Positions 27,184 through 36,046 are shown, counted from the first letter of the stretch. The stretch: DNA of 36,134 nucleotides from Thalassotalea sp. 42_200_T64 (GCA_002162925.1 MABC01000082.1:1-36134); one strand, 5' to 3'. Made by a program: numbers and translations. The notes: generated by a model from the sequence alone, not told the origin.

Positions 27184-27231
27184 ACACCAACTTGATTAAA
27201 AATAAGCAGATATTTAAGCAACTTGGTACTC
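27184..27231. repeat. ATACCAA-type inverted repeat before ybfF
   Basis: ACACCAACTTGATTAAA and TTTAAGCAACTTGGTACT form an imperfect inverted repeat in the seqA-ybfF gap. It is a diverged member of the family seen at 6597-6748, 21056-21100 and 23930-23957. It ends 20 bases before the ybfF start, so it is transcribed in or overlaps the ybfF promoter region. Confidence 0.5.
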
Positions 27232-27250
27232 TAAGAAATGATAGCATTTA

Positions 27251-28039
27251 ATGAGTAAATCAAATACAACAACCACTGAACTTCTCAATCATGTAATAAG
27301 AGGTGAAGGTGAGCCTATTTTATTAATCCATGGGCTGTTTGGTTCACTGGAAAATTTAAATATGGTAGCCAAAGACTTGGCCAGTGATTATCAAGTGGTC
27401 AGTGTTGATGTTCGCAACCATGGCAGTTCATTTCACCATCAATCAATGAATTATGAAGCCATGGCGAATGATGTCGTGCGCTTGATTGAACAGTTAAATT
27501 TGAAAAAATGCCATATTTTGGGGCATTCAATGGGCGGCAAAATTGCGATGCAATATGCGTTAACCCATCCAGAACTGGTCGATAAATTAATTGTCGCTGA
27601 TATTGCCCCGATTGAATACCCTAAACATCACAATGACATTATTGCCGGGTTATTAGCCATCGACTTGACTCAGGTTAAAAACCGACAAGATGCCGATAAA
27701 CAACTGGCAACTTATGTAATTGAGCCTGGTGTAAGACAATTTTTATTGAAAAATTTAGCGAAAACAGAGTCTGGCTTTATTTGGAAAGCGAATATTGAAA
27801 ACATTGCCAACGATTACTCACAAGTGGTTAAAGCCTATCAAGGTAGCGCCCAGTTTACCGGGCCTACGTTATTTATAAAAGGCGGCAACTCGAACTATAT
27901 CCTTGCCGATCATAAAGAAATCATTGGCCAGTTATTTCCCAACTCAAAAGCAAAAATTATACAGGGTGCTGGCCATTGGCTACACGCCGAAAAAACCGTG
28001 GCATTTAATAAAATAGTGAAAGATTTTTTAATCGCCTAA
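27251..28039 (+). CDS. ybfF: Alpha/beta-fold esterase YbfF
   Basis: A 262-residue cytoplasmic esterase active on acyl-CoA and short esters in E. coli (254 aa). The oxyanion strand is LLIHGLFGSLENLNMV, followed by VSVDVRNHGSS, the nucleophile elbow GHSMGGKIAMQYAL, ADIAPIEYPKHH, and the catalytic His in GAGHWLHAEK. The order seqA (divergent), ybfF, DUF2788 gene, ybfE, fldA, fur matches the E. coli chromosome apart from the inserted DUF2788 gene, which supports the name. Ribosome-binding site is weak. Followed by its own gap of 116 bases and a promoter for the next genes. Confidence 0.93.
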   Translation: MSKSNTTTTELLNHVIRGEGEPILLIHGLFGSLENLNMVAKDLASDYQVVSVDVRNHGSSFHHQSMNYEAMANDVVRLIEQLNLKKCHILGHSMGGKIAMQYALTHPELVDKLIVADIAPIEYPKHHNDIIAGLLAIDLTQVKNRQDADKQLATYVIEPGVRQFLLKNLAKTESGFIWKANIENIANDYSQVVKAYQGSAQFTGPTLFIKGGNSNYILADHKEIIGQLFPNSKAKIIQGAGHWLHAEKTVAFNKIVKDFLIA

Positions 28040-28112
28040 ACAACAACATAATCAAGCGCGAGTATTTCGTATTAGCGCACTGAAAAACCGTGTTTTTTTG
28101 GTGCATTATCGC

Positions 28113-28130
28113 TAGCCTTTATGCTATAGT
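28113..28130 (+). promoter_or_regulatory. Candidate extended -10 promoter for the DUF2788-ybfE genes
   Basis: TGCTATAGT (28122-28130) is a strong extended -10 element 25 bases before the start at 28156; a -35 element is not convincing. It would drive the DUF2788 gene and ybfE. Confidence 0.45.
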
Positions 28131-28155
28131 ACCGCCTTAAAATTTAGGGTGTACC

Positions 28156-28377
28156 ATGCTTTCCGAACATTTAGAATTATTAGAAACCATTGGTTTAAAT
28201 TTATTTTTTTTGGTGATTTTTTTCTTCATTGGCATGTCTATTCATGATGTGATGAACAAAAATGATGTCCCTAAAAAAGGTAAGCTGGTTGTTTATTTAG
28301 TTTTATTTTTAGGTTGCGCTGGGTTTATCGCTAAAGGTGTGATCCAGATCATATGGGAAAGCCAGGGGGTGGGCTAA
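28156..28377 (+). CDS. DUF2788 small inner-membrane protein
   Basis: A 73-residue protein with two membrane segments (about residues 11-28, IGLNLFFLVIFFFIGMSI, and 43-66, VVYLVLFLGCAGFIAKGVI) joined by a short charged loop (HDVMNKNDVPKKGK). Both termini probably face the same side. It matches the DUF2788 family, which occurs between ybfF and ybfE in many Alteromonadales and Vibrionales; the function is unknown. GGGTGTACC precedes the ATG. Only four bases separate its stop from ybfE, so the two are co-transcribed. Confidence 0.85.
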   Translation: MLSEHLELLETIGLNLFFLVIFFFIGMSIHDVMNKNDVPKKGKLVVYLVLFLGCAGFIAKGVIQIIWESQGVG

Positions 28378-28381
28378 CATT

Positions 28382-28660
28382 ATGGCGAAAGAAGCAACAG
28401 ATATAACAACAATAGATCTCTTTGTTGATGAAAAACGCCCTGGAAGGCCCAGAACCAACCCTTTCCCAAGGGATGTTCAAGTAAAAATTAACAAGCGCAA
28501 CCAGGTAAAAAGAGATAAGAATAAAGGCTTAAAACGGGTGGAATTTAAGATTCACCAAGAGTTATTTGACCAGTTAGAAAACATGGCCAAAGCCAAAGAT
28601 TTAAGTCGCAGTGAACTTATTGAGTCACTATTAATTGAAGCAATAGCTTTAGAGCAGTAA
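28382..28660 (+). CDS. ybfE: YbfE, LexA-regulated ribbon-helix-helix-like protein
   Basis: A 92-residue basic protein. The N-terminal TTIDLFVDEKRPGRPRTNPF and the C-terminal KRVEFKIHQELFDQLENMA, SRSELIESLLIEAI match E. coli YbfE. The latter half looks like a ribbon-helix-helix DNA-binding fold and the RPGRPRTNP segment is AT-hook-like. In E. coli the gene is in the SOS (LexA) regulon; I saw no CTGT-N8-ACAG box here, so that control is not supported by this sequence. Transcribed with the DUF2788 gene (4-base gap) and 26 bases before fldA, so probably with fldA too. Confidence 0.9.
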   Translation: MAKEATDITTIDLFVDEKRPGRPRTNPFPRDVQVKINKRNQVKRDKNKGLKRVEFKIHQELFDQLENMAKAKDLSRSELIESLLIEAIALEQ

Positions 28661-28686
28661 TTTAAAATTTTAAAGGGTTAAAATAC

Positions 28687-29214
28687 ATGGCAACTGTCGG
28701 ACTTTTTTTTGGTAGTGATACAGGCAACACTGAAGCTGTAGCCAAAATGATCCAGAAAAAACTGGGTAAAAAGAACGTCGATGTTAAAGATATCGCAAAA
28801 AGTAGCAAAGAAGATATTGCAGAATTCGATTTGTTAATCCTTGGTATTCCTACCTGGTATTATGGTGAAAACCAATGTGACTGGGATGATTTTCTGCCAG
28901 AATTGGAAGAAATCGATTTTAACGACAAACTTATTGCAATTTTTGGTCTTGGTGATCAAGAAGATTATGCGGAATACTTCGTTGATGCGATGTGTCCGCT
29001 GCGCGATATTTGTGAAGCAAAAGGCGCAATTGTGGTGGGTCAATGGTCAACCGACGGCTACGAATTTGAAGCATCCAAAGCATTGGTTGATGAAGATAAC
29101 TTTATCGGTTTGGCACTGGATGAAGACCGTCAACCTGAATTAACCGAAGCACGTGTTGATGGCTGGATTGAACAACTAAACGAAGAAATGTGTTTAGCCG
29201 AGCTATTAGATTAA
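28687..29214 (+). CDS. fldA: Flavodoxin FldA
   Basis: A 175-residue long-chain flavodoxin (E. coli FldA, 176 aa), a cytoplasmic FMN-containing electron carrier for radical enzymes such as BioB and MetH reactivation. The FMN phosphate loop is FFGSDTGNTEAVAKM, the isoalloxazine-stacking loops are IPTWYYGENQCDWDDF and GLGDQEDYAEYFVDA, and the long-chain insert and C-terminal helix (ARVDGWIEQLNEEM) are present. AAAGGG lies nine bases before the ATG. A terminator hairpin follows at 29243. Next to fur, as in E. coli. Confidence 0.96.
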   Translation: MATVGLFFGSDTGNTEAVAKMIQKKLGKKNVDVKDIAKSSKEDIAEFDLLILGIPTWYYGENQCDWDDFLPELEEIDFNDKLIAIFGLGDQEDYAEYFVDAMCPLRDICEAKGAIVVGQWSTDGYEFEASKALVDEDNFIGLALDEDRQPELTEARVDGWIEQLNEEMCLAELLD

Positions 29215-29242
29215 TCTTTTCTTGCCGGTAAACAAGATATTG

Positions 29243-29267
29243 AAGCCCGACACCAGTTGGGCTTTTT
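29243..29267 (+). terminator. Terminator after fldA
   Basis: AAGCCCGAC and GTTGGGCTT pair (one G-T pair) around ACCA and are followed by a T run. It separates the fldA transcript from fur. Confidence 0.85.
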
Positions 29268-29380
29268 ATTGATTAACAATAATTATTTAATCTAATTACA
29301 AATAATTATCAATTAGGGGTTTTATCCTAATAAATTACCCCCTATAATTTGTCTATATTCATTTTTAAGAAGCCCCTTCC

Positions 29381-29827
29381 ATGCCAGATCAAAACGAAGA
29401 ATTAAAAAGAGCTGGACTCAAGGTAACCCTACCAAGAGTTAAAATTTTAGATATTCTGCAAAAACCTGAAAACCAGCATATCAGCGCCGAAGATGTATAC
29501 AAAGTATTGCTCGTGCACCATGAAGAAATTGGCCTGGCTACGGTATATCGTGTTCTTAACCAGTTTGACGATGCCGGCATTGTAACTCGCCATCATTTTG
29601 AAGGTGGAAAATCGGTTTTTGAATTATCCCACAAAGTTCATCACGATCATTTAGTCTGTTTAAAATGTGGCAAGGTAGTAGAGTTTGAAGACGATGTCAT
29701 CGAGCAACGCCAGTTAAATATTGCCAAAGAAAACAAGATCAAACTTACCAACCATAGCTTGTACTTATATGGTGAATGTGAAGATGAAGTGGCGTGTGAA
29801 AACTACCGTAAGTCTCACAGCCACTAG
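29381..29827 (+). CDS. fur: Ferric uptake regulator Fur
   Basis: A 148-residue (E. coli also 148) Fe(II)-dependent repressor of iron-uptake genes. The winged-helix domain (LKRAGLKVTLPRVKILDILQ, then ISAEDVYKVLL and IGLATVYRVLNQFDDAG) is followed by the metal-binding dimerisation domain with HHDH (HKVHHDHLVCLKCGKVVEF), the structural-zinc Cys pair CLKC and a second pair in GECEDEVACENY, and a His-containing C-terminus (SHSH). The region upstream (29270-29345) is AT-rich with ATAATTAT stretches that could hold an autoregulatory Fur site, but no clear match. Ends at a strong terminator shared with the convergent glnS. Confidence 0.97.
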   Translation: MPDQNEELKRAGLKVTLPRVKILDILQKPENQHISAEDVYKVLLVHHEEIGLATVYRVLNQFDDAGIVTRHHFEGGKSVFELSHKVHHDHLVCLKCGKVVEFEDDVIEQRQLNIAKENKIKLTNHSLYLYGECEDEVACENYRKSHSH

Positions 29828-29851
29828 TTCCAAGTACCTTTTTATAAAAAC

Positions 29852-29875
29852 AAAAAAGCCATGCATGGCTTTTTT
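29852..29875. terminator. Bidirectional terminator between fur and glnS
   Basis: A perfect 24-base palindrome, AAAAAAGCCATG and its complement, with T runs on both strands. It lies between two convergent genes. Confidence 0.9.
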
Positions 29876-29891
29876 ATTTTTATAAAATAGC

Positions 29892-31562
29892 TTACTTGTC
29901 TTTTTTCGCCCAAGTATCGCGTAAACCTACTGTGCGGTTAAATACCAGCTTATCGGCACTAGCATCTTTGTTATCTAAACAAAAATAGCCTTGACGCTCA
30001 AATTGAAACGCTTTTTCAGCAACAGCATTGGCAAGAGAGGGTTCAACACGCGCATTCGCAAAAACCGTTAAAGACTGTGGATTTAACACCGTATGAAAAT
30101 CCTCTTCAGCAGCCGGGTTTGGTACATTAAATAAGCGATCATACAAACGAATTTCCGCCGGTAAACTCTCACTGGCGCTAACCCAATGAATCACCCCTTT
30201 TGGCTTGGTGCCATCTTCCGGGTTTTTACCTAAGGTATCAGGGTTATATGAGCAATACACGGTAGTTATATTACCGTCTTCATCTTTATCACAACGCTGT
30301 GCAGTGATCACAAAAGCGCCGCGTAAACGCACAGCTTTGCCAATGACTAAACGTTTATACTTTTTGTTGGCTTCTTCACGGAAATCTTCTGCTTCAATGA
30401 ATAATTCTTTGCTAAATGGCACTTCACGAAAACCCTGTGCTTCATCATTTGGGTGATTTTTCACATTTAAGATTTCAATTTTGCCATCTTCATAGTTTTC
30501 AATCACTAACTTAATCGGATCAAGAACCGCCATCGCGCGTGGCGCGTTATCGTTTAAATCTTCGCGAATACACGCTTCTAATACACTGATCTCTACGGTG
30601 TTCTCCATTTTGGTCACACCGATACGTTTGGCAAACTCGCGCATTGAAGCTGGCGTGTAACCAAGACGACGATATGCGGCAATCGTTGGCATACGAGGAT
30701 CGTCCCAGCCATTGACTAATTTTTCAGTAACTAAGGAGTTTAGTTTACGCTTGCTCATTACTGTGTATTCAAGGTTTAATCGTGAAAACTCATATTGACG
30801 AGGCTGAGTTTCAATCGAGATATTATCGATCACCCAGTCATATAAACGGCGATTGTCCTGAAACTCCAAAGTACAAATTGAATGGGTAATGCCTTCAATC
30901 GCATCCGAAATACAATGGGTAAAATCGTACATTGGGTAAATGCACCACTTATCACCCGTTTGGTGATGATGGGCAAACTTTACTCGATAAATTATCGGAT
31001 CGCGCAGGCAGATAAAGCTGGAAGCCATATCAATTTTGGCGCGTAAAGAACACTCACCGGCTTTAAATTCACCGTTGCGCATTTTTTCAAATAACGCCAG
31101 GTTCTCTTCAACAGAAGTATCGCGATATGGGCTATTTGTACCTGGCGCATTTAATGGACCGCGGTATTCTCGCGTTTGTTCTGGCGTTAAGAAACAAACA
31201 AAGGCCAACCCCTTTTCGATTAGCTCAACCGCATAACCATGCAGTTGATCAAAGTAGTTTGATGAATAGCGAATATCACCAGCCCAGTGAAAACCCAACC
31301 ATTCAACATCTTTTTGAATTGAATTTACGAAATCAATGTCTTCTTTTTCAGGGTTAGTATCATCAAAACGCAGGTTACATAAACCCTGATAATCTTGGGC
31401 AATACCGAAATTTAAACAAATAGATTTCGCATGACCAATATGGAGATAACCATTTGGCTCTGGTGGAAAACGGGTTTGCACAGCAGTATGCTTGCCACTG
31501 GCTAAATCAGCATCAATGATATTACGAATAAAATTGCTAGGACGGTTTTCAACTTCCGACAT
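29892..31562 (-). CDS. glnS: Glutaminyl-tRNA synthetase
   Basis: A 556-residue class I synthetase that charges tRNA-Gln directly (E. coli GlnS, 554 aa). The HIGH motif is [20 protein letters not shown], the KMSKS-type loop is TVMSKRKL, and the two C-terminal beta-barrel anticodon-binding domains contain FRLRGAF-like [15 protein letters not shown] and [11 protein letters not shown]. Other family segments are [12 protein letters not shown] and [15 protein letters not shown]. Start ATG at 31562 matches the family ([16 protein letters not shown]). Monocistronic; ends at the terminator shared with fur. Confidence 0.97.
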   Translation of the reverse strand: MSEVENRPSNFIRNIIDADLASGKHTAVQTRFPPEPNGYLHIGHAKSICLNFGIAQDYQGLCNLRFDDTNPEKEDIDFVNSIQKDVEWLGFHWAGDIRYSSNYFDQLHGYAVELIEKGLAFVCFLTPEQTREYRGPLNAPGTNSPYRDTSVEENLALFEKMRNGEFKAGECSLRAKIDMASSFICLRDPIIYRVKFAHHHQTGDKWCIYPMYDFTHCISDAIEGITHSICTLEFQDNRRLYDWVIDNISIETQPRQYEFSRLNLEYTVMSKRKLNSLVTEKLVNGWDDPRMPTIAAYRRLGYTPASMREFAKRIGVTKMENTVEISVLEACIREDLNDNAPRAMAVLDPIKLVIENYEDGKIEILNVKNHPNDEAQGFREVPFSKELFIEAEDFREEANKKYKRLVIGKAVRLRGAFVITAQRCDKDEDGNITTVYCSYNPDTLGKNPEDGTKPKGVIHWVSASESLPAEIRLYDRLFNVPNPAAEEDFHTVLNPQSLTVFANARVEPSLANAVAEKAFQFERQGYFCLDNKDASADKLVFNRTVGLRDTWAKKDK

Positions 31563-31719
31563 CTAGTGGACCTCTGAAAATAAAAGATAATATAAAATTT
31601 GTGAACCTTGGATTATAGCAATAGTTATTACTATCTTATAGAGGCATTTAGAAATAAACGATTACTATTTTTTGACAGTTGAAATCGATTTGGAAATAGA
31701 AGCTTTCGAGTAAGGTTCG

Positions 31720-32097
31720 TTAATCAAGAATATAATCCGTGGTTACTATTTCCAAAACATGCTGGTTAGGATCTTTAAAATACGCCCCCCGCCCTCCGTA
31801 ATCTTGGTTAATTAAATTCGCCGATAGGTTATCGGGTCCTGGGCCGTAAGCGATACTCTGTTGTTGTATCCGTTTTAAGATTTGGTCAAATTGCTGTTCT
31901 GATACTTTAAAAGCGTAATGTTGTGCAGTAAATTTATCTTTATCCCTAAAATCTAAGGTAAACGAATCATTAACCTTAACGACGGCGAAGTTTTCCCATA
32001 CCTTAATAAATTGAAAACCAAAAATATTTTCATAGAAGGCTGCCGACTCAATCTTGTTGTGACAATAAACAATGGTGTGGTTTAAGGTGATTTCCAT
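31720..32097 (-). CDS. VOC-family (glyoxalase/bleomycin-resistance fold) protein
   Basis: A 125-residue protein with two beta-alpha-beta-beta-beta halves typical of the vicinal oxygen chelate superfamily: NHTIVYCHNKIESAAFYENI (first half, metal-ligand His) and QHYAFKVSEQQFDQIL, ending GGRGAYFKDPNQHVLEIVT. Candidate metal ligands are the first-strand His, the His of QHYAF and the Glu of HVLEI. The superfamily includes glyoxalases, dioxygenases and antibiotic-binding proteins; substrate is unknown here. AGGA precedes the ATG. It lies 13 bases downstream of the truncated membrane-protein gene and is presumably co-transcribed with it. Confidence 0.85.
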   Translation of the reverse strand: MEITLNHTIVYCHNKIESAAFYENIFGFQFIKVWENFAVVKVNDSFTLDFRDKDKFTAQHYAFKVSEQQFDQILKRIQQQSIAYGPGPDNLSANLINQDYGGRGAYFKDPNQHVLEIVTTDYILD

Positions 32098-32110
32098 GAT
32101 GAAGTCCTAT

Positions 32111-32284
32111 TCACACGTTAGCTTCAAATAAATGTATGGATGCACGAATAGACTCGGTGTTGGTGACATCTACGCCTGCAGGTGGTGGAATTACTTCGGG
32201 ATCGAACACCACAATGGCCACGTTTACCGCATTGCCTATTACTAAACCAAGTAAAACTGCGAGTATGTTTCTAAAAATTATCAT
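32111..32284 (-). pseudogene. N-terminal piece of a small inner-membrane protein (57 codons)
   Basis: A good ribosome-binding site (AGGTAAGG) precedes ATG 32284. The product MIIFRNILAVLLGLVIGNAV is one membrane segment, followed by VIPPPAGVDVTNTESIRASI and HLFEANV, then stop. Longer relatives that I recall continue after the IHLFE position with further membrane segments, so this looks like the first quarter of such a protein, cut at its 3' end. A genuine 57-residue protein cannot be excluded. Located between the two VOC genes on the same strand. Confidence 0.55.
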
Positions 32285-32319
32285 TGCCTTACCTGCTTCT
32301 AGTCACTACAATCTGTTAA

Positions 32320-32778
32320 TTAGGAAAATTCAGCCATCATCCTCTGTTTAATTTCTTCTTCCGTTAAGTCTTCTTTATGAGTCCCAAGCGTCCAAGCATG
32401 GCCAAAGGGGTCTTTTAAGGTACCTGCCCGGTCACCGTAGAACTGGTCCTTAACTTCTCGTAATTGTATACCACCAGCGACAATAGCTCTTTCAAACGCG
32501 CTATCTACATCTTCAAGATAAAGCATTAAGCTCATGCCTGAGCCGCCAAGGGTTTGTGGGCTAAGAAAGCCCATGTCAGCACATTCTTCAGCCATCATTA
32601 AATGCGAGTCCCCTATTTTCAATTCGGCATGGGCTACGCCACCATCCGGCGTATCTAAACGCAAAATAACTTCAGCATCAAAAGCCGCTTGATAAAATTC
32701 GATAGCAGCACTAGCGCCTTTAACAATTAAATACGGGGTTAAGGAATGATACCCATCGGGTATTGTTTTTACATACAT
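32320..32778 (-). CDS. PhnB-like VOC-family protein
   Basis: A 152-residue protein of the PhnB/YkcA-like branch of the vicinal oxygen chelate superfamily. The first half shows YHSLTPYLIVKGASAAIEFY and GVAHAELKIGDSHLMMAEEC; the second half shows GMSLMLYLEDVDSAFERAIV and the closing DPFGHAWTLGTHKEDLTEEE that is highly typical of this branch. The C-terminal ELTEEE-type tail with KQRMMAEF is also characteristic. Function in this branch is mostly unknown; it lacks an obvious export signal. First gene of the minus-strand cluster; the next feature upstream is the CRISPR array. Confidence 0.88.
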   Translation of the reverse strand: MYVKTIPDGYHSLTPYLIVKGASAAIEFYQAAFDAEVILRLDTPDGGVAHAELKIGDSHLMMAEECADMGFLSPQTLGGSGMSLMLYLEDVDSAFERAIVAGGIQLREVKDQFYGDRAGTLKDPFGHAWTLGTHKEDLTEEEIKQRMMAEFS

Positions 32779-32831
32779 AAATATTACTTTGGATGATTAG
32801 AGATACCTTATTTATAGGGTAAATTTGCCAA

Positions 32832-32889
32832 TTAGCAATTTTGCTAACGTTTAAAAAAATAATCTTCTTTATTGGGCACTAATTGCCCA
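32832..32889 (-). other. Two hairpins between the CRISPR trailer and the VOC gene
   Basis: TTAGCAA/TTGCTAA (32832-32847) and TGGGCA/TGCCCA (32873-32889) flank an A-rich stretch. On the minus strand, the direction of array transcription, the second hairpin is followed after 14 bases by a run of seven T. They may end the array transcript, but neither is a classical terminator. Confidence 0.4.
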
Positions 32890-35800
32890 GAATTTCGATA
32901 TATGCGGCAGTGAACACTTTACTTGTAAAGGGGTTAGAGCACCTACTTTTCTACGCTGCCTGTACGGCAGTAAACGTTGGACGAGCATCAAAACTCAATT
33001 TACCCTTTTTCTCAGCTGCCTGTGCGGCAGTGAACGTTACAATCAAAAAGGTAGAATTCGTGTGATGTTTCTAAGCTGCCTGTGCGGCAGTGAACTTCTT
33101 GTTGTGTTTGTGGTGATAGGTCGCTCATTTCTAAGCTGCCTGTGCGGCAGTGAACCTGCTCCTCTGGCAGTTACGTTAACAATGTTTTTTCTAAGCTGCC
33201 TGTGCGGCAGTGAACTTTGCTGCGGCCAATTCGGTTTTTAATACTCCTTTCTAAGCTGCCTGTGCGGCAGTGAACAAATGGTTCATATCGAACAGATAAG
33301 GCGTGATTTTCTAAGCTGCCTGTGCGGCAGTGAACCCTAGCCATAAGACTGCGCATAGTTATGCAGATTTCTAAGCTGCCTGTGCGGCAGTGAACATCCG
33401 GCGGCACTGCTTGCGGGCTGTCTGCGCTTTCTAAGCTGCCTGTGCGGCAGTGAACCTTTACTCGACCGCACATGTGTGCTCCGTTAGTTTCTAAGCTGCC
33501 TGTGCGGCAGTGAACGAACCTGCGGCCGTTCGACAGCAAGCGCTGCATTTCTAAGCTGCCTGTGCGGCAGTGAACTAGTCGCGCTGTCTAACGGCGCTAA
33601 AATAAATTTTCTAAGCTGCCTGTGCGGCAGTGAACCAGACGGTACGCGGCCCATATGTCTGCTTTATTTTCTAAGCTGCCTGTGCGGCAGTGAACGTTTG
33701 GCTATTTGGCGGTTTGTTGTGTGGCTTTTTCTAAGCTGCCTGTGCGGCAGTGAACGACTTCCGCAACGTCGTGCACATTGACACTAATTTCTAAGCTGCC
33801 TGTGCGGCAGTGAACTACCAGCCGCAAGGCTTTGGACCTTTCGCACTTTTCTAAGCTGCCTGTGCGGCAGTGAACACGTGCCGCGATCGGCACATGCCCC
33901 GATAGGCTTTCTAAGCTGCCTGTGCGGCAGTGAACTTTCGCCATTGCTTCCGATGATTTCTCTGACTTTTCTAAGCTGCCTGTGCGGCAGTGAACAACAC
34001 GGGGTGCCCACAATCTATCTTGTAATGTTTCTAAGCTGCCTGTGCGGCAGTGAACTGCTGCCTTGCCCTACTACAGCTACGCGCTGCTTTCTAAGCTGCC
34101 TGTGCGGCAGTGAACGGTAGATGGCGCACAGTAGCGGAATGGGCAGATTTCTAAGCTGCCTGTGCGGCAGTGAACGCCTGCCGGAAGCCCTCCGCTATCT
34201 CGTTAGATTTCTAAGCTGCCTGTGCGGCAGTGAACCGAACGTTATGGCTACTATGTCAACCCATAGATTTCTAAGCTGCCTGTGCGGCAGTGAACTATTA
34301 CGAGAGGTAGCAAAGCAGTTTCTATCATTTCTAAGCTGCCTGTGCGGCAGTGAACAAATAGCCATAGCGGCGGACGGCCCGAGTCACTTTCTAAGCTGCC
34401 TGTGCGGCAGTGAACTAAGTCATTGATTTTGCTTGGTGTACTTAAATTTTCTAAGCTGCCTGTGCGGCAGTGAACAAGATGGTTTTGATAGAGATAAATT
34501 AACTACCTTTCTAAGCTGCCTGTGCGGCAGTGAACTAACCTTGCTCTTTCATTGATTCGACCATCTTTTTCTAAGCTGCCTGTGCGGCAGTGAACCACTT
34601 AAGCCACGTTCAAAAATTGCATCGTCGTTTCTAAGCTGCCTGTGCGGCAGTGAACCTTGTAGATAAATATTTAAAAGAATTCGATGATTTCTAAGCTGCC
34701 TGTGCGGCAGTGAACAAACGTCTTAGCTTATTAAATACCGGTTGAGTTTTCTAAGCTGCCTGTGCGGCAGTGAACTATTGAATTAGCAAGGGTTAAGGTG
34801 TCCGAGTTTTCTAAGCTGCCTGTGCGGCAGTGAACTCTGTTTAGAGGATAATTTAGTAGCTCAGTCATTTCTAAGCTGCCTGTGCGGCAGTGAACTCTGT
34901 ATAGGTTTGGGATTACTGGCGCTTAAATTTCTAAGCTGCCTGTGCGGCAGTGAACAGGTTAATTGTGATTGCAAAGATCACATTGGCTTTCTAAGCTGCC
35001 TGTGCGGCAGTGAACATGAAGCTTGTTGAGGCATTCGAGGCACAGCGTTTCTAAGCTGCCTGTGCGGCAGTGAACGCAAACAACAATAATCCGTTCGAAC
35101 CTCAAGTTTTCTAAGCTGCCTGTGCGGCAGTGAACGCAACCATTGAATTCACCATGGCCGACATGGTTTTCTAAGCTGCCTGTGCGGCAGTGAACGTTCA
35201 AACGAAATTTGTAAGGAGCCTCTGATGTTTCTAAGCTGCCTGTGCGGCAGTGAACTCAATTGACTTTGGCCCCGTTACAGCGTGGCTTTTCTAAGCTGCC
35301 TGTGCGGCAGTGAACATGGTAATAATCCCGTGTATAACGCCTTGGTTTTTCTAAGCTGCCTGTGCGGCAGTGAACTGGAATGCGCGTAAAAACATTGCAG
35401 CGGAAACTTTCTAAGCTGCCTGTGCGGCAGTGAACTGATCATAATCCGCATCGGCCTTATCTTGCGTTTTCTAAGCTGCCTGTGCGGCAGTGAAGAGCTT
35501 TTTGTTGGCGGCAGGTATCATTTACAATTTCTAAGCTGCCTGTGCGGCAGTGAACGACTCGGCTTTCTCCAAGTTAAGGATTGTTGCTTTCTAAGCTGCC
35601 TGTGCGGCAGTGAACAAGGCCGCGATAATATGAGGGCAGCAACCAAATTTCTAAGCTGCCTGTGCGGCAGTGAACGCTTTCTTGATGTTGGTTACTCTTA
35701 CATATTATTTCTAAGCTGCCTGTGCGGCAGTGAACGGCTAAGTAATATCGAAAGAATTCACGAAGATTTTCTAAGCTGCCTGTGCGGCAGTGAACAGCCA

Positions 35801-36035
35801 GAACACAATAAGCAAATCGTCCATGATTTTCTAAGCTGCCTGTGCGGCAGTGAACAAGCAAGAGAAAGAATCTAAGTCTACCCCGTGTTTCTAAGCTGCC
35901 TGTGCGGCAGTGAACTTTCGCAGTTATTAGCGTAAGTTTTCGCGCGCTTTCTAAGCTGCCTGTGCGGCAGTGAACCGTTATCCAATACGCTGTTTATCCC
36001 GTATCAATTTCTAAGCTGCCGTGAGCTTACGGCAG
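32888..36035 (-). CRISPR. Type I-F CRISPR array, 53 repeat positions and 52 spacers
   Basis: A 28-bp repeat (plus strand: starts TTTCTAAG, pairs CTGCC with GGCAG around TGTGC, ends TGAAC) recurs every 60 bases with 32-nt spacers. Its minus-strand form GTTCACTGCC...CTTAGAAA is the type I-F (Csy) repeat, with the Cas6f stem-loop and the CTTAGAAA handle, so transcription runs leftward. From 33068 to 35975 there are 49 repeats: 48 identical and one, at 35468, with a changed last base (C to G). At the left end repeats 33008 (one change), 32948 (three changes, stem kept) and 32888 (stem lost) mark the trailer. At the right end the repeat at 36008 is atypical. No two spacers look alike by eye. Cas genes are not in the window and would be expected to the right. 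The many open frames through the array are an effect of the 60-bp (20-codon) period. Confidence 0.98.
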
Positions 36036-36046
36036 CATGGCGTGAC
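36008..36046 (-). repeat. Atypical right-end (leader-side) CRISPR repeat with extended hairpin
   Basis: It keeps the 13 bases TTTCTAAGCTGCC of the normal repeat in exact 60-base register, then diverges. GCTGCCGT (36015-36022) pairs perfectly with ACGGCAGC (36029-36036) around GAGCTT, an 8-bp stem in place of the normal 5-bp stem and TGTGC loop. The normal TGAAC end is missing; GTGAC (36042-36046) may be its displaced counterpart. A further TTTCTAA follows at 36047-36053. In crRNA direction the handle CTTAGAAA and the 3' strand of the stem are intact. Confidence 0.75.

Noticed and set aside
28320-28381. LexA box before ybfE
   Set aside because: E. coli ybfE is in the SOS regulon, but no CTGT-N8-ACAG sequence was found upstream here.
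29270-29345. Fur box in the fur promoter
   Set aside because: AT-rich with ATAATTAT motifs, but no stretch matches the 19-bp Fur consensus well enough to call.
33171-35875. Several long open frames through the CRISPR array with repeated VHCRTGSLE or FLSCLCGSE peptides
   Set aside because: The 60-base period is 20 codons, so a stop-free repeat frame carries over from unit to unit. These are artefacts of the array, not repeat proteins.
36008-36046. Atypical guide repeat of a type I-F3 CRISPR-associated transposon
   Set aside because: I-F3 transposons carry short arrays with tnsA/B/C, tniQ and a transposon end near an attachment gene. Here the array is very long and none of those genes or ends are visible, so an ordinary defence array is more likely.
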